Assembly (NCBI GenBank): GCA_945861705.1
Contig: CAMAVM010000003.1
Span: forward strand, 1-64,000
Origin: Methylomagnum ishizawai
Lineage (GTDB): Bacteria; Pseudomonadota; Gammaproteobacteria; Methylococcales; Methylomonadaceae
Direction: 5' to 3'
DNA length: 64,000 nt
Shown here: positions 54,817-63,463 of the stretch, piece after piece
Numbering within the stretch: the stretch's first letter is position 1
Layout of the letters: the number at the start of each line of letters is the position of its first letter
Notes under the pieces: model-generated
Databases searched by the model: none
What the model saw: only the letters and a program-made list of their open reading frames with translations
What the model was told of the DNA's origin: nothing
Program-made: the position numbers and the translations under genes

Positions 54817-57648
54817 TTATTGAAGCTCAAATTGTGGGCGTAAAAGTTTTAATCCGGGCGGTAAAGCTTCACCAAAAACCTGATCCTCTTCTTTTTCGTC
54901 CAATTCCTTATAATGTTCAACCATCTCCAGCCAAGCATACGGTGTTTTGCTTAATTTAAACTTATCAATTAGTTGGATACGAAGTGATTCATCAATATCG
55001 CGTACTCTATCGCCACTTTTCCGACTGATTAATGTGGCAGCAAATGCAGCTTGCGGGTTCTTTTTCCAGTCTTCGCTCAAAAGAGCAGTTAGCCATTTTT
55101 CAGCAATATCGGCGGAAATGACATTATGACTGCTGCCATAAAAAGGGTGACGTGCCCCCACACGACCTAACGCCCACCAGGTTTGCTTAGACTCGCTGGA
55201 TTTTTGCAAGCGTTTGATTAACCATTCACCCGTTTGTGTTTTGCTGGTGATTGGCAACCTTTCCAATACAGCGGCAAGCCGCACCATATCATCATAACTG
55301 CGTTGTTTGGCTTGCTTGGCAACAGTGGGTTGCCTACTAGCAGCGGGATTGATGTAGTTGGCAATATCCTTATAAATCAACTCTTGAGCGGCGGCATCCA
55401 AGCCACCCGCAATGCGTCGCCACAACGTCCACCATTCGCTCCAGTTCTGGATTTCATTAGTGAATTGTATGCCTTGCGGATAGAGATTCCACAATTGCTC
55501 TACGCGCCAGTCATCCAGTGGGCAACCAAAACCTGGGCGCAGACAAAAACCAGTCAAACTGAGCCAAACTCGTTCATGATGTTCCGAACGACGGCGGTAT
55601 TTTTGCCCTTCCAACAGTACCGCAAACAACGCCCTGAGCAAGGAAGAATCCCATTCAGTACGTGTACCTAAGCGTTTTTCGAGATCAGCACGCAGGTTTT
55701 TGACTGCGTTTGGATTGATTTCTTTCGATTTTGGCCCGAAAACCGCCTGTATCAGCTCGCAAACGGCATTAAATTGCGGATGTAATTCAGTATTTGCCTG
55801 GACTCTGATGTTGCCCTGCTTCCTGATCTGGAACTCCACGTCCCAGCGTTGTTGCTGGTTGTTGCCAGATTTTTGCTTGCTTGTCGCCGATTGATTTACC
55901 CCATCATTCGCCGCAATACATTGAATTTTAAGCGTACCTAGGTCGGTTTGAGTAACGCCAAGTTGCACAACGGTTTCGTTGTCTTTATCGCTAGATTCAT
56001 CACCAAATGCCACAACTAACGGCGGCAAGGCATGAAAATCATCGGTAATTTCGGTAAGATCGCCCACTTTCAAGAGCTGATCGCCGGAATAAGAAGCCAG
56101 ATCAAAACGCACTGGCATACCCGTACGCAAAGCAAAGCGGCGATCATGGAGGACAATTTCCTTGCCTTCTTCGCTGCCTTTGGGTAACACACAAATGCCG
56201 TATTGTGCTGTTGTTGGCTTTGCATCGGAAGCGGTTTCGACTAACAAAAAATAACTCCGCGCCGCGCCGCCACCAATTTTTAATTGCTTGTCATGTCTGG
56301 CGATGGCATAGCTGACTGCACCATAAGCGACTGAAAACTCAGGATGGTTGTTCTCAAGCAACGTTAATGGCTTCGGACTCCAACTATTGCACAAGTCGAG
56401 GATTCTTTGAGTAATCTGTACACTGCGAAACAATCCGCCATTCAGCAAGATTGCATCAGGTACATGCCCTGCGTCTTGCAATGCTTGTTGTGCAGCGGTT
56501 TTGTGCAGGTTTAAAAATGCTGCGATATGCTTGCTGACGGCAGGTTCTGCCGTGTACGGCAAACCGAATTCTACCACGCCGCTGCGTTTTCTGTCGGGTA
56601 AGTCGTTTAAGTGGGTGAGCGGAAAGAAGCCGTCTAGGGCGATTCGCCTGACATCTTCATGCGTTAAGAAAGTAGAACGTGATCCGCCAATTAACTTGGA
56701 TCCACCGCCCAATAAGGTAATCGGCAATTGTTCTGGTGCATCATCCGCCAGCAAGCGCTCTTTAGCAGCACGGCATTGTTCGATAAGCAGCGAAAAATCG
56801 GCAGCCGAAAAGCGCGATTGCCCCGATTGCCCAGATTGCAAACGGCTTTCGACGAGATGGGCTAGCGCCAAATCAATGTTATCGCCACCTAATAGGATGT
56901 GGTCGCCGACGGCGATACGGGTCAACTTGGGTTCTGCCTGACTATGTTCAACCTTTATTAGTGTCAGGTCAGTCGTGCCACCGCCCACATCACAAATCAA
57001 CAACAAACGTACGTTTTTTAGTGCGTTATGAATATCCCCAGCATTAAGTCGCAACCAGTCGTAACACACTGCTTGAGGTTCTTCGAGCAGTCTGACATTA
57101 CTGAGTCCAGCCCGTTTTGCCGCCTCCAAGGTAAGTGACCGAGCGGCTTCATCAAAAGAAGCGGGTACGGTAATCACAATATCCTGATTTTCCAACGGCG
57201 CACCAGGGTTTTGATGCCCCCAAACCGTGCGGATGTGCCTGAGATAGCTGGCACTGGCATCGACTGGGGAGACCTTCTCAACACCTTCCTCACTGCCCCA
57301 AGGTAAGATGTCCGCATTTTGGTCAACGGTAGTATGCGACAACCAGCTTTTGGCACTGGTCACCAATCGGCCTTTAGACTTTGCACCCAATAACCGAGCG
57401 GCTTCACCAATAACGGCGTTTGTGCCGTGCTGGGAAAACGGCAGGTCGTCTTTCGACAGTTCATTTTCAGCCGGATGATACCTAACGGACGGCAATAAAG
57501 GCTTGGCGGCAACTTGCCCAGGTGCAATCAATTGCTTAATCTGGAATAGCTGAATATCATGCTTTTGGTCGTTTTTGGCGTATGCAACAACGGTATGCGT
57601 TGTGCCTAGGTCTATGCCAACGTGGAATTGGGGGGATTTTATTTGCAC
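54817..57648 (-). CDS. Large Hsp70-family protein
   Basis: A 943-residue DnaK-like ATPase. It has phosphate 1 GIDLGTTHTVVAY, connect segment DIVITVPASFDEAARSLTLE, RLLEEPQAVCYDW, phosphate 2 LICDVGGGTTDLTLI, and DAILLNGGLFRS for the adenosine site. The last ~450 residues differ from DnaK: a short beta part and then a large helical C-terminal domain. This is the group of ~900-residue Hsp70 homologues in Proteobacteria, often found with a DUF2760 protein and a second Hsp70. Here it is alone. The client is unknown. Confidence 0.92.
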   Translation of the reverse strand: MQIKSPQFHVGIDLGTTHTVVAYAKNDQKHDIQLFQIKQLIAPGQVAAKPLLPSVRYHPAENELSKDDLPFSQHGTNAVIGEAARLLGAKSKGRLVTSAKSWLSHTTVDQNADILPWGSEEGVEKVSPVDASASYLRHIRTVWGHQNPGAPLENQDIVITVPASFDEAARSLTLEAAKRAGLSNVRLLEEPQAVCYDWLRLNAGDIHNALKNVRLLLICDVGGGTTDLTLIKVEHSQAEPKLTRIAVGDHILLGGDNIDLALAHLVESRLQSGQSGQSRFSAADFSLLIEQCRAAKERLLADDAPEQLPITLLGGGSKLIGGSRSTFLTHEDVRRIALDGFFPLTHLNDLPDRKRSGVVEFGLPYTAEPAVSKHIAAFLNLHKTAAQQALQDAGHVPDAILLNGGLFRSVQITQRILDLCNSWSPKPLTLLENNHPEFSVAYGAVSYAIARHDKQLKIGGGAARSYFLLVETASDAKPTTAQYGICVLPKGSEEGKEIVLHDRRFALRTGMPVRFDLASYSGDQLLKVGDLTEITDDFHALPPLVVAFGDESSDKDNETVVQLGVTQTDLGTLKIQCIAANDGVNQSATSKQKSGNNQQQRWDVEFQIRKQGNIRVQANTELHPQFNAVCELIQAVFGPKSKEINPNAVKNLRADLEKRLGTRTEWDSSLLRALFAVLLEGQKYRRRSEHHERVWLSLTGFCLRPGFGCPLDDWRVEQLWNLYPQGIQFTNEIQNWSEWWTLWRRIAGGLDAAAQELIYKDIANYINPAASRQPTVAKQAKQRSYDDMVRLAAVLERLPITSKTQTGEWLIKRLQKSSESKQTWWALGRVGARHPFYGSSHNVISADIAEKWLTALLSEDWKKNPQAAFAATLISRKSGDRVRDIDESLRIQLIDKFKLSKTPYAWLEMVEHYKELDEKEEDQVFGEALPPGLKLLRPQFELQ

Positions 57649-58186
57649 TGGTGTAATGATATTTAGATGTTTGTTTGCAAATCAATAATGTGATGCGATT
57701 TATGAGAAGTCTTAAGCTAAACTGGCTAGCCATAGTCATCACGAAACCCCGTGGTTTAAGATTTTGATTTGTAGAGAAAGCGGGTTGTTTTGAGGATGAT
57801 AAGGTTTTCAAATCTTTCAAAGGTTCGCTAGTGTAACTTTTAAGACCGCCTTATTACAAACGTCATAAAAAAGATTAATAATCGCTCTGGATTAAGCCAA
57901 TTTCATTGGCATGATACTTCTAACGTCCACAAAGGCATCAAAGCCGTCGCCATTGGTTGATTTCCGGTGGATGCGGTGAGGTACGAACGGCATCGTTCGC
58001 GTTATTCCCCTGCCGTAATGTCCGGCAATTCGATTTCATTGCCCCAGTTCTCTGGATAAATCCCTTGTGCCACATAGCCATGAAACCGCGTACGGCGCAT
58101 GGATTGCACCTGCCTACCGTCCCACACACCCCTGCGCCAACTAAAGTACGCCCATATTCCACCGGAGTTTGCCATATCCTGCATTA
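57649..58186. other. Gap with degraded sequence between hsp70 and the transposase remnant
   Basis: No gene can be supported. Minus-strand frames in 57950-58185 are open for ~60-75 codons but match no family I know. GGTGAGGTACGAACGGCATCG near 57975 resembles part of the GTAGGATGCGCTGA-type repeat. The area reads as debris next to an insertion-sequence remnant. Confidence 0.4.
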
Positions 58187-58678
58187 GCTATTTGGGATCT
58201 TAAAAATTTGGTCATGCTGCACAAATTGCGGTTGATCGGGTGGCGGTTCGGCTTTAATGAGTTTAATCAAGTCTCGTTTGGCAAACAGGTTAAGTGCCAA
58301 CAAGCGGATGATTTGTTGCAACGAAGCTTCGACTTGATTGCAAAATTTGAGGTAGGCTAGCAGTAAATAGACGCACACGGCAAAACCCAAATTTGGGTCA
58401 TACCCAAAGGGCATAAATCACCGCATTTTGGCTGATTCCTAGTTAACGATTTGATCTTGAGGTTTTGCTTGATCCATTTGAAGAACAACTCGTCGTTGCC
58501 AACGTTGCTTGTAGATGTCTGCGACAGTCTGCGCCGACAGCTTGAAATGGTTGGTGATGAAAGTGCATTCCTTTTTTGTCCCAGCATCGAAATAGACCAC
58601 TTGCCTAACATCGGGCAGTTTCCTTTGATTCGGAATGATAAAAGCAACACCAATCTTACGGTGCGTCTTCAATCTCAT
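58187..58678 (-). mobile_element. IS4-type transposase remnant (frameshifted C-terminal part)
   Basis: Three minus-strand frames carry successive parts of one DDE transposase C-terminus: ECTFITNHFKLSAQTVADIY then KQRWQ, next ELFFKWIKQNLKIKSL, next AVCVYLLLAYLKF and NLFAKRDLIKLI. YKQRWQ.ELFFKWIKQNLK is the YREK-type region with the last catalytic glutamate in IS4-family elements. The N-terminal two-thirds is missing and at least two frameshifts are present. The remnant begins right at the pxmC stop codon. No terminal repeats were identified. Confidence 0.85.
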
Positions 58679-59429
58679 CCAGCAATTCTATCATACGAGT
58701 TGTACCCTGCAATAGAATGCCGCCGACCCCCAACGCAAACCAAACCCCAATCACAAATCCCCAATGGATCGGCGCGGCAAAAAATTCTTCCCTAAACCAG
58801 AACGTATGCCCCCATTCATTGAAGCCGACACTGACCAGGATCATGAATGGCCCGAATACTGCCAGTGTTAATGGCAGTGAAATACCCTTGGCATACAGCG
58901 GTAGCCTTGTCCTGGCATATAACCAGGCGCAACCGCCTAATATAATATAGAGCGGAAAATTGAAATAAAACTCGATGATGTGATTGGCGGTGAACGGCGT
59001 ATCGCGGATGGCGACCTGATGCCAGGAATTGTCCTGCTCGGCGAAATAACTGCCCGCCCAATAGACGGCAAAGGTGTAGATGCTGATCCACATGGTCAGG
59101 GTAAAATATCGGCGGATTTCCTCCTTCGGTTCAAGCGTGTCCAGATTCTTATCCCTGGAAAACCATAAATATCCCCAAAATCCACTTGCGATGAGTACAT
59201 CAAGCACTAATTCAATGTAAAACAGCCGCATCCAGTAGATTTCAAATACCGGTTCGGTGGAATCCAGGCCTGTTGAAACGGCAAATGCGCCTTGGTAGAT
59301 ACGTAGTCCCATATAGATGACGGTTAGAACCGCGAAGCCTGCCAAATACCGGGGTAAATCTTTCAAATACCAGGGCGGCATTTTCTTGTCTTCTACTAAT
59401 ACTGCCGTGTGTTCGCGTGTTGTAGCCAT
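58656..59429 (-). CDS. pxmC: Copper membrane monooxygenase subunit PxmC
   Basis: A 257-residue PmoC homologue with about six helices. The metal site known from PmoC (Asp-x3-His...His) is conserved as D133 and H137 in EQDNSWH and H150 in FTANHIIEFY, with the 4- and 13-residue spacing. LDSTEPVFEIYWM and GFNEWGHTFWFREE are family signatures. It is the last gene of pxmABC, 25 bases after pxmB. The C-terminus EIEDAP is short compared with canonical PmoC. Its stop lies where a transposase remnant begins, but the protein seems complete. Confidence 0.93.
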   Translation of the reverse strand: MATTREHTAVLVEDKKMPPWYLKDLPRYLAGFAVLTVIYMGLRIYQGAFAVSTGLDSTEPVFEIYWMRLFYIELVLDVLIASGFWGYLWFSRDKNLDTLEPKEEIRRYFTLTMWISIYTFAVYWAGSYFAEQDNSWHQVAIRDTPFTANHIIEFYFNFPLYIILGGCAWLYARTRLPLYAKGISLPLTLAVFGPFMILVSVGFNEWGHTFWFREEFFAAPIHWGFVIGVWFALGVGGILLQGTTRMIELLDEIEDAP

Positions 59430-59454
59430 GATATTATCCTCTTGAGATTGTGAG

Positions 59455-60867
59455 CTAATTGAATTTGGGGATCACTGCGGCAGTCAGGCTTGAGATATAA
59501 CGCTCACCTGTACCGTCGTAGAAAAACAGCAAGCCACCAATTCGGCTGTCGGCATCGTTAATCAGCCCGTCCAGTCGTTCGGATTCCCATAACGCATCTT
59601 TGGCGGCAATCGTCATAGTGCGCTGTTCGCCAGGTTGGATAGGGGCGGCATTGTCCACGCTTAAACCTTCAGAAGAGGTCATGCTTTCTGAACTGCCTAG
59701 CTCCGGTTTTGGCACATCCTTGTTGAAAAAACGTACATTTCCGGTAGCAAACTCGCCTATTTGTATCGGCTTGTCACTGCCATTCTTGATTTTTAGGGTA
59801 AAAGTCATGGTTCGCTCCGGTACACGGTATTCGGCCTTTACTGTTTCGACATTAACTACTCCGGCATTTACCTGGGCAGGGAGCGGCAGAATTTGGTCTA
59901 GCGAAGCCTGCAAAGGAATCGCTTTCGGATATTTGCTGGCTGTCATTGAATAAGCTGCAAACACCAGTAAAGGCACACCGATCAGCATAGCTTTACCGAT
60001 TTTTCTGTCGAATGGGGTAATCAGCTCATCTTCCATTCCTGCTTGCAGCATTCGATAACGGGCAATAAATAAAGGCCGACGTACCCACCAGAGCAGCCAA
60101 GCCGTTGCTAGTACAGCCCAGAAACTGTGCCAAAATATGCCGTTGCCTAGGCCATAAGTTTCCATATTGACCATCTCGCCGTTGATGGTTTGGATGTCAT
60201 TGGTAAAATCCGCTGCATCTCCGGCAATATCCAGCCATACACCAGGCCCCATCACTTGACCCGTATCTTTCAGGTTAAAGAAGGGGTGGATGTGGTAATG
60301 ACCCGGCAGGCGTCCTTTCAGTACGACCTTGAAGTTGTAATCGCCGCCTGGTTGCAACGCCACCGAATTCATGTAGGGTTTATCGTTCAAATAGCGTTCA
60401 GTTCGAATCAGGACTGGGCCAGGTGTGGATATATTCAAAAACGCCGCTTCAGGTTTGGGTACGCTGGCAGGCCAATCTTCAGCCACATGAAATTTTCCGC
60501 TGACGTTGATTTCTTCGTTGACATTAAATTTTTGCTTTGACCATTGCACGTCGTACCATTGGATCGTACGCATTCGGATGAATGGCTCCAAGGCTTTTTC
60601 CCCATGTGCCATTACGGGTTGCATTGTAAGCATGTACACCGAGAAGATTAAGCCTAGAAGTATTATGCACTTTAGGGGAGTCTGGTGATGTCCTTCGACA
60701 GGCTCAGGACGAACGGTAGTAATATTATTCCTTCCGTAATAATCCTTTTGACCGTTCTCAGGAGAGCCTAGTTGAATCCGTTCGTACCCTCTGGGGCATA
60801 AATGGTGAGCTAGTCGAACCATGGACGGATTCAACTTGTAATGAGATCCCTTTATTAATGTTTTCAT
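59455..60867 (-). CDS. pxmB: Copper membrane monooxygenase subunit PxmB with repeat-extended leader
   Basis: A 470-residue PmoB homologue. The three histidines of the PmoB copper site are present: H88 (at the predicted mature N-terminus, MAHGEK) and H192/H194 (GHYHIHPF). The spacing of 104 and 106 is the same as in M. capsulatus PmoB (33, 137, 139). Two cupredoxin domains flank two helices (~250-310). The leader is odd: 87 residues before the mature start against ~32 in canonical PmoB, and the extra ~55 include TVRPEPVEG from a dispersed repeat. The ATG at 60867 has a perfect AAAGGAGGG site and is 14 bases from pxmA. No other in-frame start retains a signal peptide. Confidence 0.92.
   Translation of the reverse strand: MKTLIKGSHYKLNPSMVRLAHHLCPRGYERIQLGSPENGQKDYYGRNNITTVRPEPVEGHHQTPLKCIILLGLIFSVYMLTMQPVMAHGEKALEPFIRMRTIQWYDVQWSKQKFNVNEEINVSGKFHVAEDWPASVPKPEAAFLNISTPGPVLIRTERYLNDKPYMNSVALQPGGDYNFKVVLKGRLPGHYHIHPFFNLKDTGQVMGPGVWLDIAGDAADFTNDIQTINGEMVNMETYGLGNGIFWHSFWAVLATAWLLWWVRRPLFIARYRMLQAGMEDELITPFDRKIGKAMLIGVPLLVFAAYSMTASKYPKAIPLQASLDQILPLPAQVNAGVVNVETVKAEYRVPERTMTFTLKIKNGSDKPIQIGEFATGNVRFFNKDVPKPELGSSESMTSSEGLSVDNAAPIQPGEQRTMTIAAKDALWESERLDGLINDADSRIGGLLFFYDGTGERYISSLTAAVIPKFN
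60690..60835. repeat. Dispersed repeat inside the pxmB signal-peptide region
   Basis: It contains CCTTCGACAGGCTCAGGACG followed by AACGG, a GTTCTCAGGAGAGCC block, and a terminal hairpin with 11-base arms GTTGAATCCGT (60771-60781) and ACGGATTCAAC (60825-60835). Blocks recur at 2166-2245, 13376-13470 and 63353-63425. In pxmB it is in frame and gives the VRPEPVEG peptide. The exact ends are uncertain. Confidence 0.8.
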
Positions 60868-60881
60868 AATTCAGCCCTCCT

Positions 60882-61634
60882 TTAAATGTTGCTAAGGTAA
60901 CGTGTTGTTGCAAACCACTTGCCGATATACCACCACAAGGTATACATCAGCGTGCATAACAAGGCGGAGCAGAATGCCGATAATGGCGTTGCAATTTGGC
61001 CGTAAGTCCGTAATGTCCCGCGCTCGATAATCCTTAGATATTCTGGCATCCCAGTACGAATGTATTGGAAGCCGAACAAGTCCGCCAAAGTCAACTGACC
61101 ATTGCCAGCTTCGACAGGCACATGAAACATGGCGAAGATCGGCCAGTTAGCAGGGTAGAACAGCAGTGCAAACATGGAACCCCCGAATATTGCGGTAATC
61201 GTCAAGCTGTTGCTTAACATCAGGATAGCATCCAGGACTAGCGCACTCGGCAGCATGGTAGAAGGCAGCACCATATTGATGGGAAAATAATTCCAATAGT
61301 GATAAGCGAAGATTCGGGCTATCCAAGTGCCTATCGACAAGGCGGCGACACACAAGGTAGCACCCAGTGGCAGACGAAATTTCCCCCATAAGACGGCCTG
61401 CACTGCCGCCGGAAACGTAATACCCATCAACGGCGTAACCAACGGCCACCATTGCCTGTCCTTCCAGTCCACCCAGAAATCCCAATCGCCGACCGTAAGG
61501 GCAAAATGCAGATGGAAGGAACCGATAAACAGGAATAGCGCCAATACCAGGATAAGATAATCATAAGCGCGGCTGATCCGGGCTTTTTCTCCGGTATAAG
61601 GTTTAAACGTTTGAGTTGAAAGATTTGCTGACAT
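60882..61634 (-). CDS. pxmA: Copper membrane monooxygenase subunit PxmA
   Basis: A 250-residue PmoA homologue with the start at the ATG 61634 (GGGAG site before it). The open frame to 61916 lacks family similarity and is rejected. Seven hydrophobic segments are present. GDWDFWVDWKDRQWWPLVTP and WPIFAMFHVPVEAGNGQLTL are signatures close to the classic PmoA primer sites. It is first in the order A-B-C, which separates pxm from pmoCAB. PxmABC is reported to be induced under low oxygen or denitrifying conditions in some methanotrophs, and its substrate is not settled. Confidence 0.93.
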   Translation of the reverse strand: MSANLSTQTFKPYTGEKARISRAYDYLILVLALFLFIGSFHLHFALTVGDWDFWVDWKDRQWWPLVTPLMGITFPAAVQAVLWGKFRLPLGATLCVAALSIGTWIARIFAYHYWNYFPINMVLPSTMLPSALVLDAILMLSNSLTITAIFGGSMFALLFYPANWPIFAMFHVPVEAGNGQLTLADLFGFQYIRTGMPEYLRIIERGTLRTYGQIATPLSAFCSALLCTLMYTLWWYIGKWFATTRYLSNI

Positions 61635-61826
61635 ATTGTTTCTCCCAAAGATAACATTGAATAAGTGGGGTATTCTTATCCAGAATAGTGAGTGTCTATG
61701 ACACGCTTGAGCGATACAATAGGTCGAAATAGAGGTTTTGTTAAATGTATAAGTTTCATGTAGCCATTGACGCAATTCATAGTCAATAAAGCCATAGCTA
61801 GTTACTTTAGTGTTAGGATAAAAAAT

Positions 61827-62309
61827 ATGCGGTGGAGCAAACTCAAAAAAACTGTTGAGGACACTTTCGCGGAAAGTGTTCGAGGTCGAATCCATGTATT
61901 TAGTACACGCTATCAATGTTCATGCGGAAGAGCATGGATTACGGTAAATGGTAAAGAGTTGGTCGATCTCTCAACGATGCTTTCGCGTCTTATATATCGT
62001 TGTTATTATCATGAAGCAACAAATACGAATTGCCTCACTCACCCCGCAGTCAAAGACGAAGATCGAACACCAGGCAATCTTGTTGAACGTGGTGAATTCT
62101 CAAGATTTGATTTTCATGAGGCGTGTTGGAATTATATTCATTCGAACCTAAATGAATCCCTTAGTAGCAATAATCCTCTCATCGTCGCTCTTGCTGTACT
62201 GAATGGCAAAGTTGGGAAACAAAAATTGAACAAAATGCTGGCTGGTGATTTGCACCCATTGCCAAAAAAACTAATTGAAATTCGGATAGATGCAGAAAAG
62301 ATTGATTAG
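61827..62309 (+). CDS. SF0329-like conserved protein
   Basis: About 160 residues from the ATG at 61827. The start RWSKLKKTVEDTFAESVRGR followed by YQCSCGRAWITVNGKEL and the C-terminal LHPLPKKLIEIRI fits the conserved proteins labelled SF0329-like (memory-based, moderate certainty). No motif gives a function. It is divergent from pxmA with a 190-base gap and lies upstream of a LysR gene. AT-rich codon use suggests acquisition. Confidence 0.6.
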   Translation: MRWSKLKKTVEDTFAESVRGRIHVFSTRYQCSCGRAWITVNGKELVDLSTMLSRLIYRCYYHEATNTNCLTHPAVKDEDRTPGNLVERGEFSRFDFHEACWNYIHSNLNESLSSNNPLIVALAVLNGKVGKQKLNKMLAGDLHPLPKKLIEIRIDAEKID

Positions 62310-62403
62310 GATTATGTGGTGTTTGGTAGGTTCTTAGCCAAGTCGAACCCAGTTTGCTTTCCGTAAAATCGCTTACTTCTAACTAAAATTAAGCAATTCT
62401 CTG

Positions 62404-63330
62404 ATGTCCAATCTAAGAACCTTCGATTTGAACCTGCTGGTGGCATTTGACGTGCTGATGCGGGAATTGAACGTGACCCGCGCTGCGGAACAGATGTTCG
62501 TCACGCAATCGGCGATGAGCCATATCCTGCATCGGTTGCGGCAACAACTGGATGATCCGTTGCTGGTGAAAACCCCGACTGGCATGAAGCCGACAGAACG
62601 GGCGCTGGCTTTGATTGAGCCAGTCAGGGCATTATTGACAGAGATGGAGCAACTCATTCAGCCGCCTTTGGAATTTGAAGCCAGCACCAGCCAGCGGCGT
62701 TTTGTCTTAGCTGCCACTGATTATCTGGAATTCTTGCTAATACCCGCATTGACGGGGGCTATCGACCAGATCGCGCCCAGCATTGATCTTCATGTCAAGC
62801 GCACCGAAGCCGCATTTCCGGTCACGCAATTGGAAAACGGTAGCCTTGATGTCGTATTGGGTTTCGGGTCGGTTTTGAATCCTCCCACCCATTTGCGCTG
62901 CCAAACCTTATTTGATGACGAAATGGTGTGTGTCGTCAGGCAAAATCATCCCCTCATTCGCACCGCACCCTCACTGGAAGACTACATCGCCGTCCCGCAC
63001 ATGCTGATCTCCTGGAAAGGCACTCCGGCGGGGATCATCGACCAACACTTGCAGGAGATGGGGCTGGAGCGGCGGATCAAGCTGATCGTCCCCAACTTCC
63101 TGTCCGCACCGTTGATCGTCGCCCAAACGGATATGGTTTTGTCCTTGCCATATAAACTGGCTAAACGGTTTACGAAATTCGTGCCGCTGGAAATATTTCC
63201 CGTACCTATCCAACTTCCGGCTTACGATTTGGTCATGATCTGGCATCCTTTACATGACAAAGACCCCGCCCATCAGTGGCTACGAGATAAAATTGTGGCG
63301 ATAGGGCAAGATATTGATGGCATTTATTGA
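62404..63330 (+). CDS. LysR-family transcriptional regulator
   Basis: A 308-residue protein. The N-terminal winged helix (DLNLLVAFDVLMRELNVTRA, FVTQSAMSHILHRLRQQLDD) is followed by a LysR substrate domain (~95-300) with DVVLGFG and SLPYKLAKRF. The start LRTFDLNLLV and the SHILHRLR recognition helix resemble the NodD/PcpR-like group. It does not abut pxmA, and its target is unknown. Confidence 0.9.
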   Translation: MSNLRTFDLNLLVAFDVLMRELNVTRAAEQMFVTQSAMSHILHRLRQQLDDPLLVKTPTGMKPTERALALIEPVRALLTEMEQLIQPPLEFEASTSQRRFVLAATDYLEFLLIPALTGAIDQIAPSIDLHVKRTEAAFPVTQLENGSLDVVLGFGSVLNPPTHLRCQTLFDDEMVCVVRQNHPLIRTAPSLEDYIAVPHMLISWKGTPAGIIDQHLQEMGLERRIKLIVPNFLSAPLIVAQTDMVLSLPYKLAKRFTKFVPLEIFPVPIQLPAYDLVMIWHPLHDKDPAHQWLRDKIVAIGQDIDGIY

Positions 63331-63352
63331 TTCGACCTTTTAATGTTTAAAC

Positions 63353-63425
63353 CGTTCGTACTGAGCTTGTCGAAGCACATACGCCTTTCGACTGGCTTTT
63401 ATGCCCTTTGGGTACAAGGCGAACG
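63353..63425. repeat. VRPEPVEG-type dispersed repeat after the LysR gene
   Basis: CCGTTCGTACTGAGCTTGTCGAAG is followed by TTTCGACTGGCTTTTATGCC and TTTGGGTACAAGGCGAACGG. The second half is the reverse complement, with changes, of the 60782-60818 block (GTTCGTACC...GGGCATAAA...TAGTCGAA). It forms a large imperfect hairpin between convergent genes. Confidence 0.6.
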
Positions 63426-63463
63426 GGAGTTAAGACTTGGCAAGGCCGAATCTATAAGGTTTG

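Noticed and set aside
57950-58185. Open frames of 60-75 codons on both strands near 58.1 kb
   Set aside because: None matches a family I know, they overlap each other in different frames, and there is no good ribosome-binding site. They were treated as debris.
58656-58678. Possible truncation of pxmC by the transposase remnant
   Set aside because: All PmoC signatures and metal ligands are present and the length is near normal, so I call the gene intact while noting the boundary.
61635-61767. A possible FNR box upstream of pxmA (TTG...CAA around a 7-base core)
   Set aside because: The spacing is one base short of TTGAT-N4-ATCAA and the half-sites do not match, so it is not reported as a site.
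61635-61916. A 94-codon upstream extension of the pxmA frame
   Set aside because: The extension has no PmoA-like sequence. The ATG at 61634 with a GGGAG site gives the normal length and N-terminus.
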